64,000 bases of DNA. Origin: Palsa-360 sp963710315 (lineage in GTDB: Bacteria > Acidobacteriota > Terriglobia > Acidiferrales > UBA7541). Shown here in pieces: positions 7,829 to 16,771 of this stretch. The stretch spans positions 1 through 64,000 of the forward strand of contig CAVPZW010000002.1 in the NCBI GenBank assembly GCA_963710315.1, written 5' to 3'. Every line of letters begins with the position of its first letter. Position 1 is the stretch's first letter. Under the pieces are notes generated by a model. The model was not told where the DNA came from. It was given only the letters and a program-made list of their open reading frames with translations, and made no database searches. The translations under genes and the position numbers were made by a program.

Positions 7829-9102
7829 CGACGTTTCTCTATGTGCTGGGAATTCTGGCGCTGGGCGTGGGCCTGGTTATTTTCTCGTACCTCGACCGCA
7901 TCTACCGCGAGCTGGGCCGCGTCACCAAAGGCCGCGTGCGCCAGCACCTGGAATTTTTCGAGGCGGAGATCGAGCCTCACTTTGGACTGGAGCGCGCGCG
8001 CGCCACAACCGCATTCCGCCTGCTGGCCAATCTCTGGCTGGTGCTGGTTACGGCCCAGACCGCGCGCGGCGTAATCGTCTTTGTGCCGGGTACGTGGGAC
8101 GCGCTGCTGCAAGCCCTGGTCTACGTGCTGGTGGAAGTTCTTTTGCTCTCGCAATTTATTCCGGACTTCCTGCTGGCGCGCACAAGAGGGCGCTGGCTCA
8201 TTCGCCTGGCCCTGGCCATCCGTGCATTTCTGTGGATCGTCTGGCCGTTCCGTGTGTTGCTGGAGCTGGCGATTTCCCTGGCTCATATTTCAGACGACCT
8301 GCACGCCGATGCCATGGCCGCGCAGGAAGAGGGAATCGGAGCGCTGGTGGATGCCGCTGAGCAAGAGGGAATTCTCAATCCCGGCGAAGCGCACATGATC
8401 GAGCAGGTGGTCGAGTTCAGCGACAAGCGCGTGCTGGAATTCATGACGCCCCGCCCCGAGGTTATCGCCATAGCAGGCAACGCAACCGTTGCGCAGCTTC
8501 GCGCGCTTCTCATTCAGACAAAGTTCTCGCGCATTCCGGTGTACGAAAATTCGCTGGACGACATAACGGGCATCGCCTTCGCCCGGGACTTGCTGCAAAT
8601 TCCCGAAAGCGAAGCCGCCACGCGAACCGTGCGTGAACTGGCGCGCCCGGCCTTCTTCGTTCCCGAAACCAAGCACGGCTCCGATTTGCTGAAAGAAATG
8701 CAGCGGCGAAATCAGCAAATGGCCATCGTCGTGGATGAACACGGCTCCGTCGCCGGTATCGTCACGGTCGAGGATCTGGTGGAAGAAATTATCGGCGAGA
8801 TTGGCGAGGACGACCGTGTTCCCGCGCCGGACGCCATGCGCGAGCCGGACGGCAGCCTGATCCTGCGCGGTAGCGTGTCCGTGGAAAAAGTTCAGGAGCT
8901 ATTCGGAGTGGAGTGGGATGTCAGCGGGGAAGAGTCGGCCACCACCATCGGCGGGCTGCTCAACCACGTCGCGGGCCACGTGCCGGCTGCCGGGGAAAAT
9001 GTGGACTACGGCGGGCTGCGCTTCGAAATTCTGGAAGCCAATCAGCGCAAAGTGCTGCGGCTAAAGGGTCGCCGCCTCCCTGGCGCGGTAGCGGCCAACT
9101 GA
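7825..9102 (+). CDS. HlyC/CorC-family transporter-associated CBS protein
   Basis: 425 residues. Four hydrophobic segments lie in residues 1-160 (a DUF21-like membrane part, though divergent). They are followed by a CBS-domain pair (VLEFMTPRPEVIAI to AGIVTVEDLVEEIIGEI, about 205-335) and a CorC_HlyC C-terminal domain (YGGLRFEILEANQRKVLRLK). The family is linked to magnesium or cobalt efflux and tolerance. The gene is translationally coupled to ybeY by an ATGA overlap, the common phoH-ybeY-corC neighbourhood. Substrate cannot be told from sequence. Confidence 0.85.
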   Translation: MTTFLYVLGILALGVGLVIFSYLDRIYRELGRVTKGRVRQHLEFFEAEIEPHFGLERARATTAFRLLANLWLVLVTAQTARGVIVFVPGTWDALLQALVYVLVEVLLLSQFIPDFLLARTRGRWLIRLALAIRAFLWIVWPFRVLLELAISLAHISDDLHADAMAAQEEGIGALVDAAEQEGILNPGEAHMIEQVVEFSDKRVLEFMTPRPEVIAIAGNATVAQLRALLIQTKFSRIPVYENSLDDITGIAFARDLLQIPESEAATRTVRELARPAFFVPETKHGSDLLKEMQRRNQQMAIVVDEHGSVAGIVTVEDLVEEIIGEIGEDDRVPAPDAMREPDGSLILRGSVSVEKVQELFGVEWDVSGEESATTIGGLLNHVAGHVPAAGENVDYGGLRFEILEANQRKVLRLKGRRLPGAVAAN

Positions 9103-9194
9103 GGCGAAGTTCAAAGGCTTTAACACAGCGCGGCGTAGCCGCAACCAAAGGCAACTTGTATGGCTAAACTGCGAATTACTCTTGTTCTCTCCGC

Positions 9195-9380
9195 CAGTCC
9201 CGTTAGGGACGGCACATCGTAGCCCACCGTGAAACGGTGGGGGACAAGCCGCGATTCTTTTAAGCCCCGTAGGGGCGACACATGCTCCAACGTGCGCCGC
9301 CCCTACGGGGCTTAGCCTTGTTAGGCCACGTGTCCCCACCGTTTCACGGTGGGCTACAGTGTGCCGTCCCTCCGGGACTT
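9195..9380. repeat. REPIN-like palindrome (CCCACCG subfamily), copy 2
   Basis: GTAGCCCACCG-TGAAA-CGGTGGG on the left and its inverse ending GGGCTAC on the right, framed by GTCCCGTTAGGGAC and GTCCCTCCGGGAC arms. The centre contains GCCCCGTAGGGGC hairpins. It is closely related to the copy at 7111-7310. Confidence 0.8.
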
Positions 9381-9449
9381 TGAGCGAGTTCACGCCGAGA
9401 CTGACGCAACACTAAATTCGTCGCGCCACGCAAAGAATCTGAGGATTAG

Positions 9450-9655
9450 TAGTACAGAGAACACAGAGAAAAGAGGAGAAAAGCGGAGAAAACCAAAGGA
9501 AGAAAAATAAATCGATGCAGTTGCATTAAGATTGCCGCGAGCCTTTATTTGACGTTTTCGTTTTCCATGCTTTAGTTTTGTCGGTCTCCGTTTTTCTCCT
9601 CTTTTCTCTGTGTTCTCTGTGTTCTCTGTGTTAAAGCTTTTTCTGTCCCTCCGCC
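9450..9655. repeat. CTCTGTGTT inverted and tandem repeat
   Basis: Left arm rich in ACAGAGAA/GAGGAGAAAAG, right arm its inverse with tandem TCTCTGTGTTC units. A related CTCTGTGCCTCTGTCTC run occurs inside the lptE signal sequence (1844-1870). Confidence 0.7.
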
Positions 9656-9664
9656 GAGACTCCC

Positions 9665-10372
9665 TCAACTGATGAGCTTGGCGATCAGGAACGCAGCGGC
9701 CGCCGCAAGTCCGCCGATCACTACCGTCTGCAACCCGCCCTTCAGCGGATGAATCCCGGTGAAGCGCCCCTTCACCCAGCCGAAGATGGCAAGCGCCGCC
9801 AGCGTGAATCCCACCGAATACCAAAGCCCCTTTTGCACGTTGTCCAGCAAAATGTAAGGCGCCAGCGGAATCAGCCCGCCAACCACATAAGACGCCGCAA
9901 TGGTTAGCGCGCTGGTGCGCGCGCGTTCCGGATGCGGCTCTTCCAGGCCCAGCTCGAACCGCATCATGAAATCCACCCAGGCCTTTTCGTTTCCGGTGAT
10001 GGCTTTCACGGCGGGAGCCATTTCCGCCTCGCTCAATCCATAATCGCGGAAGACCTTGGCCACTTCTTCGATTTCAACGTCGCGCAGCTCCACAATCTCG
10101 CGGACTTCCCGCTCGCGCTCCGATGCGTAATGTTCCTGATCCGTCTTCGCGGCCAAATACCCGCCAAGCCCCATGGCAATCGACCCAGCGGCAATTTCCG
10201 CAAGCCCCGCGGTAACCACCAGCGTCGAAGCGTGCGGATTCGAGGCAATGGCGCCGGAGATTCCCGCCGCCAGAGCGAAGGGAACCGTCAGCCCGTCAGA
10301 CATTCCGATAACGACGTCGCGCACCGATTCCGGCGCGGTGAAATGGTGTTCTGTATGCGGTGTTGCGGGCAT
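9665..10372 (-). CDS. VIT1/CCC1-family transporter
   Basis: 235 residues. The family moves ferrous iron or manganese across membranes. The N-terminal helix contains the conserved SDGLTVPFALAAGISGA. A second helix and a cytosolic metal-binding helical hairpin follow (KTDQEHYASEREREVREIVEL, about 80-130). Three C-terminal helices include SYVVGGLIPLAPY. The start at 10372 (MPATPHTEHHFTAPE) is preferred over longer in-frame starts because those would run into the repeat at 10477-10683. Stand-alone gene. Confidence 0.85.
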   Translation of the reverse strand: MPATPHTEHHFTAPESVRDVVIGMSDGLTVPFALAAGISGAIASNPHASTLVVTAGLAEIAAGSIAMGLGGYLAAKTDQEHYASEREREVREIVELRDVEIEEVAKVFRDYGLSEAEMAPAVKAITGNEKAWVDFMMRFELGLEEPHPERARTSALTIAASYVVGGLIPLAPYILLDNVQKGLWYSVGFTLAALAIFGWVKGRFTGIHPLKGGLQTVVIGGLAAAAAFLIAKLIS

Positions 10373-10797
10373 GCAAGTTTCTCCGAAGTTCAAGAATTGA
10401 AAACGCCAGAATTTGACTGCCAAAACGCGGCAAGCCGGGAAAGTGTAACACGCCCTCTGTCCATGCCGGATAAGATGTAGCGCGGTCCGCCGCGGCGGAC
10501 TGCGGGTTTTAGTCCTTGCTAGGCCCAACCTCCGCAGGCTGAATAGGCTGCGGAAAAACTCGAAACATGTCATTCCGAAGGGCGGGGTTTGCCCGAGGAA
10601 TCTGCTGTTTCTTGGAAGCCGAGAAGAAAAGCAGATCCCTCGCTTCGCTCGGGATGACAAAAAGTACTTTTTCCGCAGCCTGTGAAGCCCGCGCCACAAA
10701 AATCTGTGCTGCACCGTTTGCATGTGAGGAATGCGGGTTTGCTGCCGCCCGCGATTCGGACGAGGCCATTCCGCCCCGCGCGGGGTATCATGAAAGC
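10373..10797. other. Intergenic repeat block upstream of era
   Basis: No gene. It holds a REP unit starting GTAGCGCGGTCCGCC at 10477, a composite repeat, and the left copy (10567-10683) of a 117-base sequence whose inverted copy lies beyond era. Confidence 0.8.
10567..10683 (+). repeat. Long inverted repeat flanking era, left copy
   Basis: 117 bases, beginning ATGTCATTCCGAAGG and ending TTCCGCAGCCTGT. The reverse complement of 11794-11910 matches it at 116 of 117 positions by direct comparison. Confidence 0.95.
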
Positions 10798-11715
10798 ATG
10801 GCTCAAGAGTTCAAATCAGGATTCGTGGCAATCGTAGGCCGCCCCAACGCCGGGAAATCGACGCTGGTCAATCGCCTGGTCGGGGAAAAAGTGGCGATCG
10901 TAACGTCGCGCCCGCAGACTACTCGCAACCGCATTCAAGGCATCGTCAATCGCGAGAACGCTCAAATTGTTTTGATCGATACGCCCGGCCTGCACCGGCC
11001 GGAATCCGCGCTGGGCCGCCAAATGATGGGCGAAGTGGAAGCCGCCATCGAAGCCGTGGACATCGTGGCGCTGCTTCTGGATGCCAGCGAGGATTTTGGC
11101 CAGGGAGACCGCCGCGCCGTGGACCGCTTGCTGCGCGTCGAGGGCAAGCGTTTTCTATTGCTCAACAAGATCGATCGCCTCCCCAGAACCGAATTGCTTC
11201 CCATGATTGAAAAATTATCGAAGATGGGAAGGTTCGACGAGATCATTCCGATTTCCGCGCTGAAGGGCGAGGGCGTCGAGCGCCTGCTGGAAAAAATTAT
11301 CGAATATCTTCCCGCGGGCCCTCCGCAATTTCCCGTTGACCAATACACGGACCAGCCGGAACGTTTTCTGGCCGCCGAAATTGTGCGCGAAAAAGCCATG
11401 GAGTCCACCACGCAGGAAGTCCCTCACGCAGTGGCGGTCATCTGCGACGCCTTCGAGGAAACCGAAAAGCTGATCCGCATTCGCGCCACAATCTACGTGG
11501 ACCGCGAAGGGCAAAAGGGAATCCTCATCGGCAAGGGCGGCAGCTCCCTCAAGAAAATCGGCACCGCCGCGCGCAAGGAACTGGAAACCATCCTGGGTAC
11601 AAAAATTTTCCTGGAGCTTTACGTAAAAGTCCTCAAGGACTGGCGCGAAAACCCTCAGATCGTCCGGCAACTCGATTGGCACTGGCAGCTGGAACAAATG
11701 GCGGGGGAGAAGTAA
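10798..11715 (+). CDS. era: GTPase Era
   Basis: Essential GTPase for 16S rRNA 3'-end and 30S maturation. 305 residues. G1 is GRPNAGKST, the TTRNRIQGI switch I follows, then DTPGLH (G3), NKID (G4) and ISALKGEG (G5). The C-terminal KH domain shows the GILIGKGGSSLKKIG loop. The ATG at 10798 gives the standard MAQEFKSGFVAIVGRPN start, and longer in-frame starts lie in repeat DNA. The gene is bracketed by 117-base inverted repeats. Confidence 0.96.
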   Translation: MAQEFKSGFVAIVGRPNAGKSTLVNRLVGEKVAIVTSRPQTTRNRIQGIVNRENAQIVLIDTPGLHRPESALGRQMMGEVEAAIEAVDIVALLLDASEDFGQGDRRAVDRLLRVEGKRFLLLNKIDRLPRTELLPMIEKLSKMGRFDEIIPISALKGEGVERLLEKIIEYLPAGPPQFPVDQYTDQPERFLAAEIVREKAMESTTQEVPHAVAVICDAFEETEKLIRIRATIYVDREGQKGILIGKGGSSLKKIGTAARKELETILGTKIFLELYVKVLKDWRENPQIVRQLDWHWQLEQMAGEK

Positions 11716-11995
11716 AGTCTCGCGCTTACGTGGCATAGGCTTCAGCCTGTGCGGTTTTGTGTCTCACCGCAGGATGAAAACCCCGCAAGCTGAACAGGCT
11801 GCGGAAAAAGTACTGTTTGTCATCCCGAGCGAAGCGAGGGATCTGCTTTTCTTCTCGGCTTCCAAGAAACAGCAGATTCCTCGGGCAAACCCCGCCCTTC
11901 GGAATGACATGGTGCGAGTTTTTCCTCAGTCTGTGAAGCCCGCGCCACGTAAAGCCGCGCCAAAGCGTCCGCCCCTGAAAAATGCAGGCTTACCG
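11716..11995. other. Intergenic repeat block downstream of era
   Basis: A degenerate REP pair (GTGGCATAGGCTTCAGCC at about 11730; GTGAAGCCCGCGCCAC at about 11934) enclosing the right copy of the 117-base inverted repeat. No coding sequence seen. Confidence 0.75.
11794..11910 (-). repeat. Long inverted repeat flanking era, right copy
   Basis: Reverse complement of 10567-10683 with one mismatch (ACAAACAGTA against ACAAAAAGTA). Confidence 0.95.
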
Positions 11996-12214
11996 CTATT
12001 TCTTTTGCATCTCCACAGCTTGTTCGCGCCGGGCAGTGCGAACTTCTTCCTTAATAATTTCCATGATCTTCGGAGCCATGCGCCGCACAATTACGGTCGC
12101 AACTCCCAACTGATGGGACGGTATGGGCATCTCGTATTCAATCTTGGCCATGAGCAGCTTCGTCAATTCCTTCTCATCGATCATTGCGTCCCGTTTCGCG
12201 GCGGAGACACCCAT
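11996..12214 (-). CDS. Small hypothetical protein
   Basis: 72 residues, charged and helical (KELTKLLMAKIEYEMP, VRRMAPKIMEIIKEEVRTARRE). There is no signal or membrane segment and I do not recognise a family. A shorter start at the internal ATG (MIDEKELTK) is possible. It lies alone between the era repeat block and a non-coding stretch. The amino-acid make-up looks like a real protein rather than a chance frame, but support is modest. Confidence 0.5.
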   Translation of the reverse strand: MGVSAAKRDAMIDEKELTKLLMAKIEYEMPIPSHQLGVATVIVRRMAPKIMEIIKEEVRTARREQAVEMQKK

Positions 12215-12384
12215 CTCGAGACACTACTCATCTCAGCGGGGGCGTGGGCTCCGCGTTTTTGGAATGTCGGGGACGGGCCGATTGTACACCAACCCCCAGC
12301 CAAGATTCATCAACTGAACGGGTGATCGGAATGTGGCCCACCGCACCTGTTGGAAGTAGCGCACTAGCCGGGCCCTCTTTCACT

Positions 12385-12963
12385 CTATTCCCGGTCTGGG
12401 TAAGAATCCCATGTGAATCCGGGCACTTTACATCCATAAGTCAGGCGAAACCGTTGAAGTTCCCAGAGGGCACGTTTCGTTTTTAGGGCGGCATCCAATG
12501 GCTCAAGCGTTTGGCAGATTCTTGTGGGCTTAACCAGCGCCTTCACTGTCCCAATTGAGCCTACGGCTACTATCTCCATGGCATCCGACCTTGGAATCTG
12601 GAAAGCAGGCTCGAAGATTTCAACTTTGTCAGATTCTTGCCAAGTCAGATTTGATCGAGCAATTGTTTGCAAGAATTGTCGCATCTCAACGGGCGTAATG
12701 TAGGAAGTCCAGCCCGCACGAGTACTGGGAGGCGTGATTAGTCGGGCGTCACCTTCCTCGGCTACGCGAAAGATTATCGGAAAATGAAAAAAGTCCGATA
12801 GAGCGGGATCATAGAAAAAGCGAACCGCTGTATTTTCAGTCACCGGAGAGTTCAAGACAGTCCCCCTGTCTTGGTTCTGTCGGGATTGCCCTCGCCCTCC
12901 GCTCAATATGACAAGTAAGATTAATCCCAGAGCCGCAAAGCGGAATTTCTTAATGACGGGCAA
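12385..12963 (-). CDS. Hypothetical secreted protein
   Basis: 192 residues with an N-terminal signal (KKFRFAALGLILLVILSGG, about residues 5-24). The mature part has one Cys pair (CQTLE...GCKVPG) and no recognised domain. Base composition is nearer 50 percent GC than the neighbours. Convergent or unrelated neighbours give no context. Confidence 0.6.
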   Translation of the reverse strand: MPVIKKFRFAALGLILLVILSGGRGQSRQNQDRGTVLNSPVTENTAVRFFYDPALSDFFHFPIIFRVAEEGDARLITPPSTRAGWTSYITPVEMRQFLQTIARSNLTWQESDKVEIFEPAFQIPRSDAMEIVAVGSIGTVKALVKPTRICQTLEPLDAALKTKRALWELQRFRLTYGCKVPGFTWDSYPDRE

Positions 12964-13116
12964 TGGAGTACCTCTTTGCTTCTCTGGATTAGTCTATGTC
13001 GGCGGTTGATATCACCACTGGAGGCTACTAGAGAGCTGCATCGGTGGGATAGGGCCTGAGAAACGGTGCCTGGCCAACTACTCATTTTTCACTTAATGGC
13101 GGTGCAAGGGAGTCTG

Positions 13117-13193
13117 GTAGGACAGGCTTCAGCCTGTCTGCTTTTCGTCATGCGCGCCGAGCGCAAAACCATACAGGCTGAAGCCTGTCCTAC
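13117..13193. repeat. REPIN-like palindrome (GACAGGC subfamily)
   Basis: GTAGGACAGGCTTCAGCC at the left and its inverse ending GCCTGTCCTAC at the right, directly after the stop of the NtrX-type regulator (which ends inside its last bases). Confidence 0.85.
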
Positions 13194-14542
13194 TCTTCCG
13201 TCTTGATTCCCAGGGCGCGCATGCGGCGGTATAGGTGGCTGCGCTCCAGGCCCAGCGCTTCCGCGGTGTGCGTCATGTGCCATTGATTTTCCTCGAGCTT
13301 GCGCAAAATAAATTCACGCTCGTAGGCGCTGCGTGCTTCGTGCAGCGTGGCGTTGGGCTGCTGCGCCATGCGCGAACTGGCGCGAAACAGTTCCGGCGGA
13401 AGATGCAGCGGTTCGATCTTGTCCTGTGGCACGACGATCATCAGGCGCTCGATCAGGTTGCGCAGTTCGCGCACATTTCCCGGCCACTGATAGCGCGCCA
13501 TCACGCCGAGCGCGGCTTCGCTGAACTCCTTCGGCTTGCGGCCGTAGGACGCGGCAAATTCCAGCATGAAGTAGCGGGCCAGGATGGGAACGTCCTCGAT
13601 GCGCTCGCGCAGCGGCGGCAGCGTGAAGGGAATCACGTTGAGGCGATAAAAAAGATCCTCGCGAAAGCGCCCGTGGGCAATCTCGTCTTCCAAAGTCTTG
13701 TTGGTCGCGGCGATCACGCGCACATCGACGCTCACCGTTTGATTCGAGCCTACAGGTTCCAGGCGCTGCTCCTCCAGCACGCGCAACACTTTGGCTTGCG
13801 TGCGGAGGCTCATGTCCGCGACTTCGTCCAGGAACAGCGTTCCTCCATCGGCCTTCTCAAATTTTCCGACTTTATTTTCCGTGGCGCCCGTGAAGCTGCC
13901 CTTCACATGGCCAAATAATTCCGATTCGATCAGTTCCTCGGGAATTGCCGCGCAATTCACTTCCACAAACGAGCGGTCGCCGCGCAGGCTGGCGGCGTGC
14001 AAAGCGCGAGCGACCAGTTCCTTGCCCGTGCCGCTCTCGCCGTAGATCAGCACGCGCCCGTGCGTGGGAGCCGTCAGCGCAATCTGCTGCCGCAAGGCGC
14101 GCATCGGAACGGTATCGCCCTGCAACTGCGTGCGCCCGCCGATTTCTTCGCGAAGCTGCCGGTTCTCCTGCGCCAAGCGATGAACTTCCAGCGCATTCTT
14201 GATGACCAGAGTCACTTTTTCCAGCGAGAGCGGCTTTTCGATGAAGTCGAATGCGCCAAGCTTGGTGGCGCGCACGGCGGTTTCGATGCTGGCGTGCCCG
14301 GAAATCATCACCACCATGGCATCCACGCCGTTCTTGCGAATGCGCTCCAAAGTCTCCAGCCCGTCAATTCCGTCCAGCCACACGTCCAGCAACACAAGAT
14401 CGACCGAGCGCGATTCGAGAAGCGAGAGACATTCCTCGCCCGAAGAAACGGCCACGGCCTCGTAGCCTTCGTCCGTCAATATCGACGAGAGCGCCTCCCG
14501 TATTCCTCGCTCGTCGTCCACAATCAGAATGGAATTTGGCAT
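13190..14542 (-). CDS. ntrX: NtrC-family sigma-54 response regulator (NtrX-like)
   Basis: 450 residues: receiver domain (1-120; LIVDDERGIR, phospho-acceptor in LVLLDVWLDG, conserved Lys in DFIEKPLSL), AAA+ domain (about 140-375; Walker A GESGTGKE, sigma-54-binding GSFTGA, Walker B GTLFLDEVADM, arginine finger region FREDLFYRLNVIP) and a Fis-type HTH (HTAEALGLERSHLYRRM). The sensor kinase gene lies 18 bases upstream on the same strand. GSFTGA replaces the canonical GAFTGA. The pair resembles NtrY/NtrX of nitrogen and redox control, but the signal here is unknown. Confidence 0.9.
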   Translation of the reverse strand: MPNSILIVDDERGIREALSSILTDEGYEAVAVSSGEECLSLLESRSVDLVLLDVWLDGIDGLETLERIRKNGVDAMVVMISGHASIETAVRATKLGAFDFIEKPLSLEKVTLVIKNALEVHRLAQENRQLREEIGGRTQLQGDTVPMRALRQQIALTAPTHGRVLIYGESGTGKELVARALHAASLRGDRSFVEVNCAAIPEELIESELFGHVKGSFTGATENKVGKFEKADGGTLFLDEVADMSLRTQAKVLRVLEEQRLEPVGSNQTVSVDVRVIAATNKTLEDEIAHGRFREDLFYRLNVIPFTLPPLRERIEDVPILARYFMLEFAASYGRKPKEFSEAALGVMARYQWPGNVRELRNLIERLMIVVPQDKIEPLHLPPELFRASSRMAQQPNATLHEARSAYEREFILRKLEENQWHMTHTAEALGLERSHLYRRMRALGIKTEE

Positions 14543-14560
14543 AAGAGTTGTTGTGAAACG

Positions 14561-16771
14561 CTATCCGACTCGCGGGGACATCGGGGCCGCTGCGACCTCC
14601 GCCATGGGTAGTTGAAGAATAAATTTTGCGCCGGTCGGCAAATTGTCCTCGACGCGGATGGAGCCGTGATGCTCGGCCATGATGCGGCTGGCGATGGCCA
14701 GCCCCAGGCCGGTGCCGCGATCCTTGGTTGAAAAGTGCGGCAGAAACAGCCGGTCCTTGTCCTCGGGCGAAATGCCGTGGCCGCTGTCAGCCACGATCAT
14801 CTCCACGATTTCGCGGTCGTTGTTGAACCGCGTGCACAGAAGCAATTCCTTTATCGACGAGCCTTCCATGGACTCCGCGGCATTGTCGATCAAATTCACA
14901 AGAACGCGCCGCAAAAGTTCGCTGTCGGCGCGAATCACAGGGAGATCCGCGGCCAGGTCCTTGCGTATGCGGATTCCTTCCAGGCGCCCTTCAAAAACGG
15001 ACAGCGCTTCATTCACGATTTCATTGGGCGAAGCGGCCGAAAGCTTGGCGGTGGGGAATCGCGCAAATTGCGAGAACTCTCCAACCAGCGATTCCAGCAC
15101 GCGCACTTCGCGCTCGATCAGGCTGGAACACTCTCCGACAAGCCGCACAAGTTCCGGCGGATCGTTCTTGGCCGGACTCTGGCGATGCCGCTCCAGATAG
15201 CGCGACAACCGCTGCGAGGAAAGCTGGATGGGCGTGAGTGGATTCTTGATTTCATGCGCGATGCGCTGCGCGACTTCCTGCCAGGCCGCCGCCTTCTGCG
15301 CGCGCAGCAAATCGGTCAAGTCGTCCACCACCACCACGTAGCCGCGATTGGAGCGCAGCGGGCCAAGCGAACTTACCGTGACCGCCGCGCGCAGCAATCG
15401 CCCTCCCGCGGAAAATTCCAGTTCTTGCGTGGCCGTGCCCAGGCGAAGCGAGCGCCGCATCAAAATCTGTACGGAGCGCGCCGCTTCTTCTCCCAGCAAT
15501 TCCACAAAGTTCAGCGCCTGCCGCGAGCCTTCGCCAAACATGCGTACCGCCGCGGGATTGACGCGCCGAATGGTTTCCGTTTCATCCACGGAAATCACGC
15601 CCGTGGGAATATTTTCCAGAATCGTTTCCATCAGCGTGCGCCGCCGCTCCAGCTCCTGCACGGCCTGCTGCAAATTCTGCGTGAAGATGTCGATTTGCCG
15701 GCGGCTGTCGCCCAGCTGCTCGGTCATGCGGTTGAAGGAGTGAACCAGAGTCTCCAGCTCGTCGTTGGCCTGCACGTTGACGCGCGTTTCGTAATTGCCC
15801 TCGATGATTTCCTGTGTGGCCTGCGCCAGCGCCTGAATTGGCACGGTGATTTGCTTGGACAGGAAGAACGCGGCCCAGGTTGCGGCAAACATCAAGAGGA
15901 TGGTGAAGAGCAGCAGCGTGGCAAGCATTTGGTTCTTGTAGGTGCGCAGGTGCTGGCGCTGCTGTTCATAAGCGGCGGTTTGCGTGGCGATTTCCTTGAT
16001 TCGCTCCTGGAAATCGTCGGGAACAATTCTCCCCGCTAAAAGATAGCCGTTGCCAGATTTTGCCCGGCCCGCCAGGAAAACCTTGCCGCCGTATTCCCAA
16101 AGCTCCGCGCCCCCCGGTACTTGGCGGACGAGTGTAGGAGGTTCCAGGCGCGGATTCGCCTCGGCACCCGCGTGCGGCGGCTGCAGTTGCAGATTGGGGT
16201 TCACGGCAACAGCGGTAGGATGTCCACTATCGTTCACTTCCCAGGCCAGGTCCGCTCCGCGCGCGAAGGTCTGATCGAAGGCGTGCATGGTGTCTCGCGC
16301 CGTATCGCTTGCCGGGCCGCCCGCCACATCCCTGGCAATCCCCGCCATGCGATCCGAGTCCGCACGGCTCATTTCGTTGACCAAAGACCGGCTGGATTCG
16401 GTGGCGATTTCGAGAGGGCGGGGAAACCACAGCACCAGTGTGCGATTCAGCAGTGCATAGCTGACGAAGAACAGAACAACCACTGGCAGGAACGAGACGG
16501 CAATGGCACCCAGAACCATTTTCGTTTTGAATCGAGAGCCCGGCTTGTGCGCCAGCCTCTCCGCTGCAAGCCGCGCCAGGGTGCGCGCCAGGATAAACAG
16601 AAACACGACCAGGGCCGCCACAAGAAACATGGACAGTGCATAGAGAACGACCTGGTCCGTGGGCTGAAAGGGAAGCGTCAGCGATCCCAGTGTGAAGACT
16701 CCGGCGAGCAGAAACACGAATGTCACGCCACCGACAGCAAGCAGGATCTGCGATTTGCGGCTTGTGCTCAA
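14561..16771 (-). CDS. ntrY: NtrY-like sensor histidine kinase
   Basis: 736 residues from a TTG start whose bases overlap the upstream stop (TTGA). This start gives STSRKSQILLAVGG followed at once by the first membrane helix. Several N-terminal helices (about 8-130) and a periplasmic segment precede another helix (about 320), HAMP (KQITVPIQALAQATQEI), PAS (LENIPTGVISVDETETI), the H-box HEIKNPLTPIQLSSQRLSR typical of NtrY, and an HATPase (NLIDNAAESM, DSGHGI, GTGLGLAIA). It is coupled to the endonuclease III-like gene upstream and to its response regulator downstream. Confidence 0.88.
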   Translation of the reverse strand: MSTSRKSQILLAVGGVTFVFLLAGVFTLGSLTLPFQPTDQVVLYALSMFLVAALVVFLFILARTLARLAAERLAHKPGSRFKTKMVLGAIAVSFLPVVVLFFVSYALLNRTLVLWFPRPLEIATESSRSLVNEMSRADSDRMAGIARDVAGGPASDTARDTMHAFDQTFARGADLAWEVNDSGHPTAVAVNPNLQLQPPHAGAEANPRLEPPTLVRQVPGGAELWEYGGKVFLAGRAKSGNGYLLAGRIVPDDFQERIKEIATQTAAYEQQRQHLRTYKNQMLATLLLFTILLMFAATWAAFFLSKQITVPIQALAQATQEIIEGNYETRVNVQANDELETLVHSFNRMTEQLGDSRRQIDIFTQNLQQAVQELERRRTLMETILENIPTGVISVDETETIRRVNPAAVRMFGEGSRQALNFVELLGEEAARSVQILMRRSLRLGTATQELEFSAGGRLLRAAVTVSSLGPLRSNRGYVVVVDDLTDLLRAQKAAAWQEVAQRIAHEIKNPLTPIQLSSQRLSRYLERHRQSPAKNDPPELVRLVGECSSLIEREVRVLESLVGEFSQFARFPTAKLSAASPNEIVNEALSVFEGRLEGIRIRKDLAADLPVIRADSELLRRVLVNLIDNAAESMEGSSIKELLLCTRFNNDREIVEMIVADSGHGISPEDKDRLFLPHFSTKDRGTGLGLAIASRIMAEHHGSIRVEDNLPTGAKFILQLPMAEVAAAPMSPRVG

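Larger units (their letters stand above)
9103..9664. other. Intergenic repeat block between corC and the VIT1-like gene
   Basis: No gene. 9195-9380 holds a second copy of the CCCACCG REPIN block. 9450-9655 holds a different inverted repeat: GAACACAGAGAAAAGAGG on the left, mirrored by CTCTTTTCTCTGTGTTCTC on the right. The right arm ends in three tandem CTCTGTGTT units. Confidence 0.75.

Noticed and set aside
14735..16039. 434-codon plus-strand frame opposite ntrY
   Set aside because: Antisense shadow of a clear histidine kinase; no domain and biased composition.
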